NCBI GenBank assembly: GCA_018069465.1
Contig: JAGPUW010000029.1
Coordinates: forward strand, 124,001-188,000
Origin: Gammaproteobacteria bacterium
GTDB taxonomy: Bacteria; Pseudomonadota; Gammaproteobacteria; Pseudomonadales; Porticoccaceae
Reading direction: 5' to 3'
DNA: 64,000 nt
Shown here: piece after piece, positions 8,494 to 16,582 of the stretch
Numbering within the stretch: position 1 is the first letter of the stretch
Layout: each line of letters opens with the position of its first letter
Notes under the pieces: generated by a model
The model's database searches: none
What the model saw: only the letters and a program-made list of their open reading frames with translations
What the model was told of the DNA's origin: nothing
Translations under genes and position numbers: made by a program

Positions 8494-10158
8494 ATGGCCC
8501 AGTACGTTTACTCCATGAATCGGGTGGGCAAAATTGTCCCGCCGAAGCGACAAATACTTAAAGATATTTCCCTGTCTTTTTATCCGGGCGCGAAAATCGG
8601 CGTGCTCGGTCTCAATGGCTCGGGAAAATCGACACTGCTGAAAATCATGGCTGGCCTCGACACTGACATTCTTGGCGAAGCTCGCCCCATGGCCGACATC
8701 AAAATTGGCTACCTGGCTCAGGAGCCAGCCCTCGACCCGGAAAAAGATGTGCGCGGTAATGTCGAAGACGGCGTACGTGAGGCCGTCGATGCGCTGCAAG
8801 ATCTCGACGGCGTTTTTGCCGCCTACGCCGAGCCGGATGCTGACTTCGACAAGCTAGCCAAGCGTCAGGGCGAGCTGGAGGACATTATTCAAAGCTGGGA
8901 TGCCCACAACCTCGACCACAAGCTCGATGTCGCCGCCGACGCCCTGCGTCTGCCGCCCTGGGATGCCGATGTCAGCAAGCTGTCGGGCGGTGAAAAGCGC
9001 CGCGTGGCACTCTGTCGCCTGCTGCTGTCGCGCCCCGATATGCTGCTGCTCGACGAACCCACCAACCACCTCGATGCCGAATCCGTTTTCTGGCTCGAAC
9101 AATTCCTGCACAATTTTGAAGGCACCGTGGTCGCCGTGACCCACGATCGCTACTTCCTCGACAATGTCGCCGGCTGGATACTCGAACTCGACCGGGGCCA
9201 CGGCATTCCCTATGAGGGCAACTACACCACCTGGCTCGAAACTAAAGAAGCACGTCTTGAGCAGGAAAAGAAAGGCGAGGCCGCTCACTATAAAGCCATC
9301 AAACAAGAGCTGGAGTGGGTGCGTAAAAACCCCAAAGCCCGACAGGCGAAAAACAAGGCGCGCTTGCAACGCTTTGAAGAAATGAACAGCCGCGAATTTC
9401 AGACCCGCAACGAAACCAACGAAATCTATATTCCACCCGGCCCCCGTCTCGGTGACAAGGTGATTGAAATAGAGCACTTGAGCAAAAGCTTTGGTGAGTC
9501 ACTGTTAATCGACGACCTGTCACTAAGTATTCCCAAGGGCGCCATCGTCGGCATTGTCGGCGGTAACGGCGCGGGTAAATCGACCCTGTTTCGCATGATT
9601 AACGGCGCCGAACAGCCCGACAGCGGCACTATCACCCTCGGCGAAACCGTCAAACTGGCTGTGGTTGAGCAGGGTCGGGAAAACCTCGACGACGACAAGA
9701 GTGTTTGGGAGTCGATATCTGGCGGCCAGGATATCTTGCATATCGGCGACTACGAAGTGAATTCCCGCGCCTACGCCGGACGCTTTAACTTCAAGGGCTC
9801 CGACCAGCAAAAGCGCGTCGGCGACCTGTCGGGTGGTGAGCGTGGCCGCCTGCATTTGGCCAACACGCTGAAACAGGCCGCCAACGTATTGCTACTCGAT
9901 GAGCCCTCCAACGACCTCGACGTGGAAACCCTGCGCGCCCTTGAAGAAGCCACTCTCGCCTTCCCCGGCTGCGTGTTGGTGATCTCTCACGACCGCTGGT
10001 TCCTCGACCGCATTGCCACCCATATTCTCGCCTTTGAAGGTGAGAGCGAAATAGTATTTTTTGAGGGTAACTACACTGACTACCACGAGGACCTCGTCGC
10101 CCGTAAAGGTCAGGACGCCCAACCCAAGCGCGTGAAGCACAAGGCGCTAAAACATTAA
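8494..10158 (+). CDS. ettA: energy-dependent translational throttle protein EttA (ABC-F)
   Basis: A 554-residue soluble ABC-F ATPase, matching E. coli EttA in length. The ATG at 8494 is chosen because the protein then begins AQYVYSMNRVGKIVPPKR as in EttA; an upstream in-frame ATG at 8293 adds 67 unrelated residues. Two nucleotide-binding domains carry Walker A GLNGSGKST and GGNGAGKST and signatures LSGGEKRRVALC and LSGGERGRLHLA. Walker B is LLLDEPTNHLDAES in the first domain and LLLDEPSNDLD in the second. The arm and P-site interaction linker lie between them. EttA binds the ribosomal E site and gates the first elongation steps according to energy state. Confidence 0.96.
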   Translation: MAQYVYSMNRVGKIVPPKRQILKDISLSFYPGAKIGVLGLNGSGKSTLLKIMAGLDTDILGEARPMADIKIGYLAQEPALDPEKDVRGNVEDGVREAVDALQDLDGVFAAYAEPDADFDKLAKRQGELEDIIQSWDAHNLDHKLDVAADALRLPPWDADVSKLSGGEKRRVALCRLLLSRPDMLLLDEPTNHLDAESVFWLEQFLHNFEGTVVAVTHDRYFLDNVAGWILELDRGHGIPYEGNYTTWLETKEARLEQEKKGEAAHYKAIKQELEWVRKNPKARQAKNKARLQRFEEMNSREFQTRNETNEIYIPPGPRLGDKVIEIEHLSKSFGESLLIDDLSLSIPKGAIVGIVGGNGAGKSTLFRMINGAEQPDSGTITLGETVKLAVVEQGRENLDDDKSVWESISGGQDILHIGDYEVNSRAYAGRFNFKGSDQQKRVGDLSGGERGRLHLANTLKQAANVLLLDEPSNDLDVETLRALEEATLAFPGCVLVISHDRWFLDRIATHILAFEGESEIVFFEGNYTDYHEDLVARKGQDAQPKRVKHKALKH

Positions 10159-10181
10159 CTAGCACTTATCCACGGCTATCG

Positions 10182-10227
10182 ACAAGGCTTGCACAGCGGG
10201 TTTTCTACCTGCGCGTGCAAGCCTTGT
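10182..10227 (+). terminator. perfect 13-bp inverted repeat after ettA
   Basis: ACAAGGCTTGCAC (10182-10194) and GTGCAAGCCTTGT (10215-10227) form a perfect stem with a 20-base loop, 23 bp after the ettA stop. There is no T run, so it may be an RNA-stabilising or Rho-dependent end rather than a classical terminator. Confidence 0.5.
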
Positions 10228-10375
10228 AGTGCTATCAATATTATTCATTGTTTGTCATTTCACCCGCGCTCATTCGAGCAAGGGCAGAATCATCTTACTT
10301 ACCGAGAACCACTTCGCGGCTGACCTAGCGGATAAAATCTATGCTTCGCTTTTGTTTATTCCGGTAATTTAAAAC

Positions 10376-10951
10376 ATGAGCATCACCCTGTTTGTCGCCC
10401 TCGGCCTGGCGCTACTGATCATTGGCTACTTTGTCGTTATCTACAACAATTTGGTCGCCATTAAACATCGCGTTGCCAAGGCCTGGGCCAATATTGATGT
10501 ACTACTTAAACAGCGCCACGATGAGCTGCCCAAGCTAGTCGCCACCTGCAAACAATATATGGGCTACGAGCAGGACACACTGGAGAAGGTGATTGCAGCG
10601 CGCAACTCGGTGGCCAGTGCCCGGGAAAGCCAGAATATGAACGCCCTCGGCTCTGCCGAAACCCAACTGCGAAGTGGCCTCGGCAAGTTATTTGCGCTGG
10701 CGGAAAATTATCCCGAGTTGAAGGCCAATGATTCTTTTCAACATTTACAGGCCCGTATTAGTGATCTTGAAAACGGCATTGCCGATCGTCGCGAGCTCTA
10801 TAATGACGTGGTGAATATCAACAACACCCGCATTGAACAGTTTCCCGATGTGCTAATCGCCAGTCGCTTTAACTTTAAAGCTCACGAGCTCCTCGAATTT
10901 TCAGAGGCCGAGCTAAGCGATGTTGACGTTACATCGCTGTTCAAGTCGTGA
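10376..10951 (+). CDS. LemA family protein
   Basis: A 191-residue LemA protein with a short N-terminus, one membrane helix (about 3-22, LFVALGLALLIIGYFVVIYN) and the hallmark NLVAIKHRVAKAWANIDVLLKQRHDELPKLV. A helical cytoplasmic domain ends near FPDVLIASRFNFKAHELLEF. The biochemical role of LemA proteins is poorly defined; they often accompany peptidase or repair-like membrane proteins. Here the partner is the GIDE-domain gene 28 bp downstream, and the two probably form one transcript. Confidence 0.9.
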   Translation: MSITLFVALGLALLIIGYFVVIYNNLVAIKHRVAKAWANIDVLLKQRHDELPKLVATCKQYMGYEQDTLEKVIAARNSVASARESQNMNALGSAETQLRSGLGKLFALAENYPELKANDSFQHLQARISDLENGIADRRELYNDVVNINNTRIEQFPDVLIASRFNFKAHELLEFSEAELSDVDVTSLFKS

Positions 10952-10979
10952 CCGGTAATATGGCAATACACGGGCCCGC

Positions 10980-11945
10980 ATGAACAACTTCTTTTGTCGC
11001 CCGTGCATCGCCGCTGAACCGACAACGCAATTTGTAATTTGGGCGACATTGCTACTGGCCGGGGCAATCTTTGCCTTATATCGGGCCTATAAAAACTTCA
11101 AAAAATCCCGCTTGATCGAGGATATGCCAACCTCCTTAATTCGCTCTGCCAGCCAGGGTTTTACCGAGCTTATCGGCATCGGCAAAACCCATGGCGAACA
11201 CCTCAGCGCCCCGCTCAGCGCCAGCCCTTGTTTGTGGTGGTACTACGCCATCGAGCAGTATAAAAGCTCGGGTAAATCGAGTAGCTGGGTCACGCTGGAA
11301 AGCGGCACCAGTAAACAGCCCTTTAATATCGACGACGCCAGCGGTCTCTGCCTGGTCATGCCCGAAGGTGCCGATCTCACGGCGCGTCACCACAAACAAT
11401 GGCGGGGGCGGCAAAGGCATCCACTGGGCCAGCCGATGACAAATACCGGCGGCACATTGCGGCGCTTACTGACCACGAATATTGGTTTTGGCGCTCGCTA
11501 CCGCTACACCGAGCGCTTGATTAAAGAGCATGACCCACTTTATATACTCGGCCACTTCAGCACCGACAGCACGGGTAAACGCAGCCTCTCCATCAAGAAA
11601 ATGACAGGTAATATACTGCGTTCATGGAAGGGGGATTTCGCGGCTTTGCTGGGCAAGTACGACAGTAACGGTGACGGCGAGCTGGATATCGCCGAGTGGA
11701 AGGACGTGCAACAGGCCGCGAGAAAAGAGGCCTTAAAACAGCAGCATGAAAATTCCCGGCAAGATAAAGAACACGCCATTACCAAACCAGCAGACTCCGG
11801 GCTGCCCTTTTTAATTGGCAGCCAGGAACAAGATGCCCTCAGCGGTCGCTATCGCTGGCGAGCCATTGGCTTCAGTCTCGCCTTCCTGCTCGCCGGTGCT
11901 GCGGCGACCTGGTATATCAGCGCAAGGTTTAGCTCGGGACTGTAA
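10980..11945 (+). CDS. GIDE-domain membrane protein with an EF-hand
   Basis: A 321-residue membrane protein with a helix at about 20-36 and another at about 295-314. The region between (about 55-215, with ASQGFTELIGIGKTHGEHLSAPLS and CLWWYYAIEQYK) resembles the GIDE/BAM domain found in the mitochondrial ubiquitin ligase MULAN and in bacteria beside LemA. Residues 228-239 form a canonical EF-hand loop with D228, N230, D232, G233 and E239. A charged segment (about 240-268) links this to the last helix. No RING domain follows, so it is not itself a ubiquitin ligase. Calcium binding and a LemA complex are inferences. Confidence 0.75.
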   Translation: MNNFFCRPCIAAEPTTQFVIWATLLLAGAIFALYRAYKNFKKSRLIEDMPTSLIRSASQGFTELIGIGKTHGEHLSAPLSASPCLWWYYAIEQYKSSGKSSSWVTLESGTSKQPFNIDDASGLCLVMPEGADLTARHHKQWRGRQRHPLGQPMTNTGGTLRRLLTTNIGFGARYRYTERLIKEHDPLYILGHFSTDSTGKRSLSIKKMTGNILRSWKGDFAALLGKYDSNGDGELDIAEWKDVQQAARKEALKQQHENSRQDKEHAITKPADSGLPFLIGSQEQDALSGRYRWRAIGFSLAFLLAGAAATWYISARFSSGL

Positions 11946-11973
11946 AACCCCGAGTAAGATTTTTGAAAGCCTG

Positions 11974-12243
11974 CTAAATACCTAGATTAGCTAACATCGT
12001 GGCGAGGCTCTCTATCATGCCGGCGATTTTGGGGTGGTCGGTCTCGAAATGAGCAACCTGCTCGCGTAAAGAATCACTGTACTTTTTGGCAGGTTCTGCG
12101 CCCTGCTCAGCGCTGGTCGCATGTTCGATGACCTCGCTCAACAGCCCCCCCACCAGATCACTTCTTTGCGCCTCGATATCACGCGCCTTTTCCAACTCGT
12201 CGCGCAGTGCTTGCGCGTGCTCAAGTAAGCTTTGCTCAGCCAT
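11974..12243 (-). CDS. DUF4404 family small helical protein
   Basis: An 89-residue protein. The ATG at 12241-12243 follows GAGGGT and gives the typical family start (M-AEQSLLEHAQALRDELEKA); an upstream GTG/ATG extension would add a hydrophobic stretch foreign to this family. It is nearly all helical, with the C-terminal HPKIAGMIESLATMLANLGI typical of DUF4404. Function is unknown. It converges on the GIDE gene from the opposite strand, 28 bp apart. Confidence 0.75.
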   Translation of the reverse strand: MAEQSLLEHAQALRDELEKARDIEAQRSDLVGGLLSEVIEHATSAEQGAEPAKKYSDSLREQVAHFETDHPKIAGMIESLATMLANLGI

Positions 12244-12498
12244 CAATTGACCCTCTTTTTTAATATAGCCGCTGTAAAGCTTGAGTATAACCCCGACGGC
12301 GATAGACATCGCAATAGAGATCAAGTGAAGCCACCCTAAGCCGCCGTATCGACAAACATCTCTTCAGCTCTCACCCATAAAAGGGCCGGCAACGCACCAA
12401 AATATGGCCAATTTTAATAAAAAGGCTAGATATCTCCTGCCTTTTCACTAAAATTGCACACATAATTTTTTTGCAGCCAACTTGGTGCGCTTTTGCGC

Positions 12499-12515
12499 TG
12501 GCCTGTAACAGGCCA
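12499..12515. promoter_or_regulatory. inverted repeat upstream of the ammonium transporter
   Basis: TGGCCTGT-A-ACAGGCCA is a perfect 8-bp inverted repeat 29 bp upstream of the amt start. The tight spacing looks like a repressor site or a 5'-leader hairpin. Nearby GGTGC (12484-12488) vaguely resembles an NtrC half-site, but no second half-site is clear. Confidence 0.35.
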
Positions 12516-12544
12516 TCAAGCCAACAATCAACAGGCGACATTTA

Positions 12545-13855
12545 ATGCTTCCACCTCTCCAGAAACTCCTGCCCAGCGCTAGCTTACTAACACTTCTTAT
12601 GACCCCAGCCCTCGGCTTTGCCGATGAGCTCAACAGCGCCAATACCGCGTGGATTATGACCTCCACCGCGCTAGTGCTGTTTATGACCATCCCCGGCCTG
12701 TCACTGTTTTACGGCGGCCTGGTGCGTAGCAAAAACGTATTGTCGGTGCTCATGCAGTGCTTCGCCATCACTTGCGGCGCCTCTGTAGTGTGGCTGGTGT
12801 GCGGCTATAGTCTGGCCTTCGGTGACGGTGGCAGTCTCAACAACTGGATAGGCAGCCTCGATCACGCCCTGTTCGCCAATATGGGCGAAGAAAGCCTCAG
12901 CGGCGATATCCCCGAAAGTGTCTTCGCCATGTTCCAAATGACCTTCGCCATTATCACCCCGGCGCTGATTGTCGGCGCCTTCGCCGAGCGCGCACGCTTC
13001 TCGACCATGATGGTGTTCAGCATGCTCTGGCTGCTGCTGGTCTATGTGCCCATCACCCACTGGGTTTGGGGCGGCGGCTGGCTTGGCCAAATGGGCCTGC
13101 TCGACTTTGCCGGCGGCACCGTAGTCCACGTTACCGCAGGTGTTGCAGCACTGGTCGCGGCCATGGTGATTGGCAATCGCAAAGGCTTCGGTACTCAGGC
13201 GATGCCACCCCACAACATGACGATGACAGTGATGGGCGCAGGCATGCTCTGGGTCGGCTGGTTTGGTTTTAATGGCGGCTCTGCACTGGCTGCCAATGGC
13301 GATGCCGGAATGGCGATGCTGGTCACCCATATTTCAGCCGCCGCTGGCTCACTGTCGTGGATGATGATGGAGTGGATTCGCCACGGCAAACCCTCGGTAC
13401 TGGGTATTGTTACCGGTATGGTTGCCGGGCTGGGCACCATCACCCCCGCATCGGGCTTTGTCGGCCCCGGTGGCGCATTGGTGATCGGCTTTAGCGCTGG
13501 CATCGTCTGCTACTTCGCCACTCAAGCCATCAAGCAAAAGTTCAAAATTGACGACTCCCTCGACGTCTTCCCCGTACACGGTGTCGGCGGCATACTCGGC
13601 ACCCTGCTAGCCGGTATTTTTGCCTCCGGCCAACTCGGTGTCTTCAGCGGCCAGGGCTATGCCGAGGGCATGGCGATGGGTTCGCAATTGGGCGTACAGG
13701 CGATAGGCGTCGCTGCCACTTTCGTCTATACCGGCATCGTCACCTACCTACTGCTGAAAGTGCTCGACGCACTAATGGGCCTAAGGGTGAGCAGCGACGA
13801 AGAGACCGAAGGGCTGGATATCGTCCTCCACGACGAGCGCGGTTACGACCTGTAA
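12545..13855 (+). CDS. amt: ammonium transporter (Amt family)
   Basis: A 436-residue inner-membrane ammonium channel. An N-terminal signal-like segment (about 1-26, ending LGFADE) is followed by eleven membrane helices. Amt signatures include GLSLFYGGLVRSKNVLS, FAGGTVVHVTAGVAALVAAM (first pore histidine) and VFPVHGVGGILGTLLAGIFA (second pore histidine). Amt usually works with the PII protein GlnK; no glnK adjoins it here. The gene is the left neighbour of the accessory island, whose first repeat begins about 60 bp after its stop. Confidence 0.95.
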   Translation: MLPPLQKLLPSASLLTLLMTPALGFADELNSANTAWIMTSTALVLFMTIPGLSLFYGGLVRSKNVLSVLMQCFAITCGASVVWLVCGYSLAFGDGGSLNNWIGSLDHALFANMGEESLSGDIPESVFAMFQMTFAIITPALIVGAFAERARFSTMMVFSMLWLLLVYVPITHWVWGGGWLGQMGLLDFAGGTVVHVTAGVAALVAAMVIGNRKGFGTQAMPPHNMTMTVMGAGMLWVGWFGFNGGSALAANGDAGMAMLVTHISAAAGSLSWMMMEWIRHGKPSVLGIVTGMVAGLGTITPASGFVGPGGALVIGFSAGIVCYFATQAIKQKFKIDDSLDVFPVHGVGGILGTLLAGIFASGQLGVFSGQGYAEGMAMGSQLGVQAIGVAATFVYTGIVTYLLLKVLDALMGLRVSSDEETEGLDIVLHDERGYDL

Positions 13856-13916
13856 ATTGAACACACACGTGTCGGTGGATAACCTCTGCCACCGGCACGT
13901 GATTACTATCGATTAA

Positions 13917-14005
13917 TATCAGGACAGCCACTCTAAAACCACCTCCGTAGGCCGTGCCGATTTTGCAGATGGGCGCTTGCGATGGGTGTTCTAACTAACA
14001 CAGCG
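13917..14005 (+). repeat. island repeat copy R1
   Basis: First of a family of about 90-100 bp interspersed repeats. It opens with ATCAGGACAGCCACTCTAAA and closes with GATGGGTGTTCTAACTAACA, so its outer ends are imperfect inverted copies (AGGACA.CCA against TGGGTGT.CT). The interior has TAGGCCGTGCCGATTTTGCA and GGGCGCTTGC, conserved in the other copies. Compared with R2 and R3 it lacks an internal segment of about 10-13 bp. It ends 14 bp before the antitoxin start. Confidence 0.8.
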
Positions 14006-14019
14006 AATCACTGCGCTTT

Positions 14020-14172
14020 ATGGATACGCACGACGACTGGATTCACGAAGTGAAGTTGGCTCACCTACGCAAACAACTGAAAGTTGGCACTGATCAACTA
14101 GACCGTGGCGAAGGCATTGTGATTGAATCGAAAGCAGCTCTGGATTTATTGTTTGACGATATTAAAGACTAA
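14020..14172 (+). CDS. ParD-like antitoxin, C-terminal part only
   Basis: A 50-residue protein. Its core (VKLAHLRKQLKVGTDQLDRG, then ALDLLFDDIK) resembles the toxin-wrapping C-terminal half of ParD/CC2985 antitoxins. The N-terminal ribbon-helix-helix DNA-binding domain expected of the ~80-residue family is missing, and the upstream frame meets a TAA inside repeat R1. It may have been truncated by the repeat, or be a short naturally DNA-binding-free antitoxin. It is followed directly by the ParE-like frame. Confidence 0.55.
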   Translation: MDTHDDWIHEVKLAHLRKQLKVGTDQLDRGEGIVIESKAALDLLFDDIKD

Positions 14173-14469
14173 GCATCTCACCAGCTAGTCATAGCGCCTG
14201 CCGCAAAAAATAACCTTAGAAATATTTACCAATATGGCCTGCGCCAATGGGGGCAAGCTCAACCAGATAGCTACCTGACTGCTATTAAAGACCAATTTTG
14301 GTCACTGACCGAGCAGCCGCTAATGGGCGTCGAACGCTCCGCACTCCCGCCCAATACCAGAAGCCTGGCCATTCAAAGCCATATTTTATTTTATCGAGTG
14401 ACTGCCGGACAGCTTGAAATCATTCGCATACTGCACAGCCGCCAAGACCCGCAACGTCACCTAAAATAG
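14173..14469 (+). pseudogene. ParE-like toxin lacking a recognisable start codon
   Basis: Immediately after the antitoxin TAA, in the same frame, 98 codons encode a clear ParE/RelE-fold toxin. It reads SHQLVIAPAAKNNLRNIYQY, then QPDSYLTAIKDQFWSLTEQP, LPPNTRSLAIQSHILFYRV and IEIIRILHSRQDPQRH, with the usual final Arg/His region intact. No ATG, GTG or TTG occurs before an internal ATG near residue 47. The junction reads TAAGCATCTCACCAG; inserting GT after CAT-like bases would recreate GC-ATG-TCT-CAC, so a 2-base loss of the start is a plausible cause. It is probably silenced, unless a rare start codon or stop readthrough is used. Confidence 0.65.
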
Positions 14470-14610
14470 CGCGAGCGGGCTGATCTTGCCCGTGCCCAGC
14501 GTTACAGGCCTTATGGGCTTAGCCACACCCTAAACGCCATTCCTCTCTCTCCGGCTTTGTCGCATCCAATGAGGCCATCTCATCGCATGGGTGAATCACC
14601 TCTCGAACCC
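14470..14610. other. spacer between toxin and repeat R2
   Basis: This segment has no convincing coding frame or known element. It carries GCATGGGTGAATCACC shortly before R2, weakly like a repeat end (TGGGTG). Together with R2, R3 and R4 it makes up the non-coding 14470-15139 stretch. Confidence 0.3.
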
Positions 14611-14712
14611 TATCAAGACACCCACTCTAAACCGCCTCTTTAGCCCTCACATCCCTAGGCCGTGCGAACTTTGTAGATGAGCGCTTGCGATGGGTGTCCT
14701 AACTACACTGCG
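14611..14712 (+). repeat. island repeat copy R2
   Basis: This full-length copy opens TATCAAGACACCCACTCTAA and closes GCGATGGGTGTCCTAACTAC. The interior holds CTCTTTAGCCCTCACATCCC, TAGGCCGTGCGAACTTTGTA and GATGAGCGCTTGCGATGGG. The outer ends are inverted (GACACCCA against TGGGTGTC). Confidence 0.85.
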
Positions 14713-14770
14713 TAAATAAAAGCACTTATTGTACCAACTATCCATTTTCATATTCGGGCACCGCAGTACT

Positions 14771-14873
14771 ATCAGGACACCCACTCTAAACCACCTCTTT
14801 AGCCCTCGCCTCCCTAGGCCGTGTGGGCTTTGCAGATGAGCACTTGCAGTGGGTGTCCTAACAGAGCTCTGCG
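14771..14873 (+). repeat. island repeat copy R3
   Basis: The best-formed copy has perfect 10-bp inverted ends, AGGACACCCA (14774-14783) and TGGGTGTCCT (14850-14859). The interior carries CTCTTTAGCCCTCGCCTCCC and TAGGCCGTGTGGGCTTTGCA. It is 58 bp after R2. No open frame is convincing; a minus-strand frame across R2-R3 is an artefact of the repeated sequence. Confidence 0.85.
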
Positions 14874-14930
14874 TCACTTAAAATAGCTCAAAACGCAACA
14901 TCAACCAGTTGCAGAGCTCTACAGCCCTAC

Positions 14931-15020
14931 TAGCGCACCCACTCTAAACCACCCCGTTAGCCCTCGCCGTGCGGATTTTCATACAGGCGCTTGTGATGGG
15001 CGTCCTAACTAAACTTGGCG
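14931..15020 (+). repeat. island repeat copy R4
   Basis: A shorter, more diverged copy: GCACCCACTCTAAACCACCC, GTTAGCCCTCGCCGTGCGGA, GGCGCTTGTGATGGG and CGTCCTAACTAAAC. Like R1 it lacks the segment around CTCCCTAGG. It borders the methyltransferase promoter region on its left side. Confidence 0.8.
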
Positions 15021-15076
15021 TTAAAGCGAAAAAGAAGACACGGAGAAAATTTCCGTCTGGTTACATTTGCTCGGGC

Positions 15077-15104
15077 TTGACCTGCTTATATGCACAGCTA
15101 TAAT
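15077..15104 (+). promoter_or_regulatory. sigma-70-type promoter of the methyltransferase
   Basis: TTGACC (15077-15082), a 16-bp spacer and a perfect TATAAT (15099-15104) lie 35 bp upstream of the methyltransferase ATG. The element sits between repeat R4 and the gene, so the system appears to bring its own promoter. Confidence 0.7.
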
Positions 15105-15139
15105 GGTACTTACTGTAGGTTTCGATAAGGAAACTCAAA

Positions 15140-16561
15140 ATGAGTACCGAAATTACCACCAAAGACGCTGCAAATCAATTAAGTATAAGCGAACAGCGGG
15201 TAAGAACCTTATGCAGAACAAGTGATTTGGATGCTAGAAAAATCGGAAACTCTTGGGTTATCACCCAGAAAAGTTTGGATGTATACGGGCTAAAAACAGC
15301 ACACAAAGTAGCAGAAGACCATCCAGCCTACAATGTGGGTAAGAAAAAACCAATAGCTTTAAGCTTTTTTTCAGGTGCAATGGGGCTTGACTTAGGTATA
15401 GAAAAAGCAGGTTTTGATATTCGACTTGCATGTGAAGTAGATAAATTTTGCCGCCAAACTATAGCTTTAAATAGGCCTGATACAGCTTTGTTAACGGACA
15501 TCAATCAATACGCCGCTAGTGATGTTAGAAAAGCCGCTGGCTTAGCTAAAGGCGATGATGTTGACCTAATAATGGGAGGGCCCCCATGCCAAGCGTTTAG
15601 TACTGCTGGAAAAAGAAAAGGTCTGGAAGATGAGCGGGGAAATGTATTTATTAAGTATATTGATCTAGCTCTAGAATTAAATCCAAAATATTTTATAATT
15701 GAAAATGTACGAGGTTTGCTTTCTTGCCCAATGATGCATAGGCCTCACGATCAAAGGGGCAGCAAATTCCCTGATCTTTGTGAAGATGAACTTAAAGGAG
15801 GGGCTCTAAATTTTATTATAAATAGGCTAGAAAATTCCGGCTATGGCTATTCATTTAATTTGTATAACTCAGCAAACTTTGGAACACCTCAGGTAAGAGA
15901 AAGGGTAATTATTGTTTGCTCTCGTAACGGACGTAAACCACCATTTCTAACACCTACTCACTCCGAAAATCCCGAGCATGGCCTACCAAAATGGAATACA
16001 GTAAAAGGCTGTATTGCTAAGCTAACAGAGCACAATCATCTAAACTTTCCAGAGAAGCGCCTCAAGTATTATAGACTACTTAAATCCGGACAAAATTGGA
16101 AAAACTTACCTATAGATTTACAGAAAAAAGCCATGGGTAAATCTTATTATTCTGGCGGCGGAAAAACAGGTTTTTTGAGGCGACTAGGATGGGACAAGCC
16201 TTCCCCGACATTAGTGACTCATCCGACTATGCCTGCAACAGACCTTGCTCACCCGGAAGAAGATCGACCACTTTCGGTTGAGGAGTACAAGAGAATTCAG
16301 GAGTTCCCTGACTCATGGGATCTTGCAGGGCCGATTATTCAACAGTATAAACAGGTCGGCAATGCCGTACCTTTAAGTCTTGGTCATGCTGTAGGTAAAT
16401 TGATTTTTAACTTGTTGCATGAAATAGAAACATTACCTTTCAATAACTTCAAATATTCACGATACAAGCACACGAGCGATTCTGACTGGAGAGCGCAATT
16501 TGATAGAGAGATTTTTGCACATCAAGTAAAGCCAGAACAGCACGAATTAGGATTTGGCTGA
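15140..16561 (+). CDS. DNA (cytosine-5) methyltransferase with N-terminal HTH
   Basis: A 473-residue C5-cytosine methyltransferase, the modification half of a type II system. An N-terminal helix-turn-helix (about 5-50, [20 protein letters not shown]) resembles MerR/excisionase DNA-binding segments and could make it autoregulatory. Catalytic motifs follow: I at 74-83 ([10 protein letters not shown]), IV at 146-154 with catalytic Cys150 (GGPPCQAFS), VI (IIENVRGLL, about 186-194), VIII (QVRERVIIV) and X ([13 protein letters not shown]). AAGGA precedes the ATG. The gene is visibly more AT-rich than its neighbours, a sign of transfer. The partner nuclease suggests a SinI-like GGWCC specificity; this is inference. 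Confidence 0.92.
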   Translation: MSTEITTKDAANQLSISEQRVRTLCRTSDLDARKIGNSWVITQKSLDVYGLKTAHKVAEDHPAYNVGKKKPIALSFFSGAMGLDLGIEKAGFDIRLACEVDKFCRQTIALNRPDTALLTDINQYAASDVRKAAGLAKGDDVDLIMGGPPCQAFSTAGKRKGLEDERGNVFIKYIDLALELNPKYFIIENVRGLLSCPMMHRPHDQRGSKFPDLCEDELKGGALNFIINRLENSGYGYSFNLYNSANFGTPQVRERVIIVCSRNGRKPPFLTPTHSENPEHGLPKWNTVKGCIAKLTEHNHLNFPEKRLKYYRLLKSGQNWKNLPIDLQKKAMGKSYYSGGGKTGFLRRLGWDKPSPTLVTHPTMPATDLAHPEEDRPLSVEEYKRIQEFPDSWDLAGPIIQQYKQVGNAVPLSLGHAVGKLIFNLLHEIETLPFNNFKYSRYKHTSDSDWRAQFDREIFAHQVKPEQHELGFG

Positions 16562-16582
16562 AAGACAACCCCTAATTCATTC

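Noticed and set aside
12481-12495. Sigma-54 promoter upstream of amt (TTGGTGCGCTTTTGC)
   Set aside because: The GG and GC elements are one base closer than sigma-54 promoters allow and the -24 box is poor.
14647-14877. Minus-strand frame of 76 codons
   Set aside because: It is made entirely of repeats R2 and R3, and its internal protein repetition simply reflects them.
13917-15020. Repeats R1-R4 as a CRISPR array
   Set aside because: The copies are about 90-100 bp, unequal in length, irregularly spaced and have no uniform spacers or cas genes.
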